This document shows positions 7,497 through 7,691 of a DNA stretch of 7,691 nucleotides, piece after piece; positions within the stretch are counted from its first letter, which is position 1, and each line of letters opens with the position of its first letter. The position numbers and the translations under genes were made by a program. Source of the stretch: Pseudomonadota bacterium (GTDB lineage: Bacteria > Pseudomonadota > Gammaproteobacteria > Burkholderiales > Burkholderiaceae_C); assembly GCA_023394015.1 (NCBI GenBank), contig JAEXBL010000056.1, forward strand, positions 1-7,691, read 5' to 3'. The notes beneath the pieces were generated by a model, which saw only the letters and a program-made list of their open reading frames with translations, did not search any database and had not been told where the DNA came from.

Positions 7497-7691
7497 ATGA
7501 AACTGAGTCACATCGCATCGCGTCTCTTCACCCTGCTGCTGGCGGTGGTGCTGGTCGGCGTGTTCACGTTCGATGCCGAGGCGCGACGCCTGGGCGGCGG
7601 TAAATCCATGGGCCGCCAGTCCAGCAATGTGACGCAGCGTGAGGCCGCCCGCACCCCGCCCGCCAACCCGGGCAACCAGGCCGGCCAGCAG
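7497..7691 (+). CDS. Tim44-domain membrane protein (partial, C-terminus off the right edge)
   Basis: The first 65 residues of a protein resembling the Tim44-like family found directly after ubiE in Burkholderiales. A hydrophobic N-terminal segment at about 10-24 acts as a signal peptide or membrane anchor. It is followed by DAEARRLGGGKSMGRQSSN at 26-44, the conserved Arg/Gly-rich block of these proteins, and then a Pro/Gln/Asn-rich linker (52-65). The Tim44 domain itself, homologous to the C-terminal domain of the mitochondrial import protein Tim44, would lie beyond the window, so the identification rests on the N-terminal block and gene order. It lies 73 bp after ubiE, with the hairpin in between. 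The bacterial role is unclear; an import function should not be assumed. Confidence 0.8.
   Translation, partial: MKLSHIASRLFTLLLAVVLVGVFTFDAEARRLGGGKSMGRQSSNVTQREAARTPPANPGNQAGQQ

Overview
The window looks like a chromosomal core segment of a high-GC betaproteobacterium, most likely a Comamonadaceae member (Burkholderiales). The grounds are the strongly GC-rich third codon positions, the gene order DUF971 - ubiE - Tim44-domain protein, and a roughly 1,290-residue FAD oxidase/ferredoxin/CCG fusion of a type known from Burkholderiales. This was judged from recognised protein families and motifs, not from a database search. No mobile element, CRISPR array, tRNA or rRNA was seen.

Layout, left to right. 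(1) On the minus strand, running off the left edge, is the N-terminal 60% or so of a glycerol-3-phosphate-type periplasmic binding protein (UgpB). (2) A 230-bp divergent intergenic region holds a candidate Pho box plus -10 for ugpB, a GC-rich palindromic cluster, and AT-rich islands that may serve the rightward gene. (3) On the plus strand is a complete 1,293-residue membrane-associated-type D-2-hydroxyacid (lactate/glycolate-like) dehydrogenase. It fuses a DUF3683 N-terminus, FAD-binding and FAD-oxidase C-terminal domains, two 4Fe-4S motifs and two CCG domains. (4) Converging on it from the minus strand is a 396-residue AI-2E/PerM-family membrane protein; the two stop codons interlock within 4 bp. 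(5) A 92-bp divergent region follows. (6) On the plus strand is an apparent operon: a DUF971 protein, UbiE (ubiquinone/menaquinone methyltransferase), and the start of a Tim44-domain membrane protein that runs off the right edge. A good inverted repeat lies between ubiE and the last gene.

Functionally the window mixes uptake of a phosphorylated glycerol compound (ugpB, probably phosphate-regulated), oxidation of a hydroxyacid with electrons likely passed to the quinone pool, and synthesis of that quinone (ubiE). The link between the oxidase and the quinone pathway is inference. The proteins are ordinary housekeeping families. The items most worth a second look are regulatory and structural: the Pho box with correct -10 spacing, the interlocked stops, the near-leaderless promoter of the PerM-like gene, and the ubiE-Tim44 hairpin.
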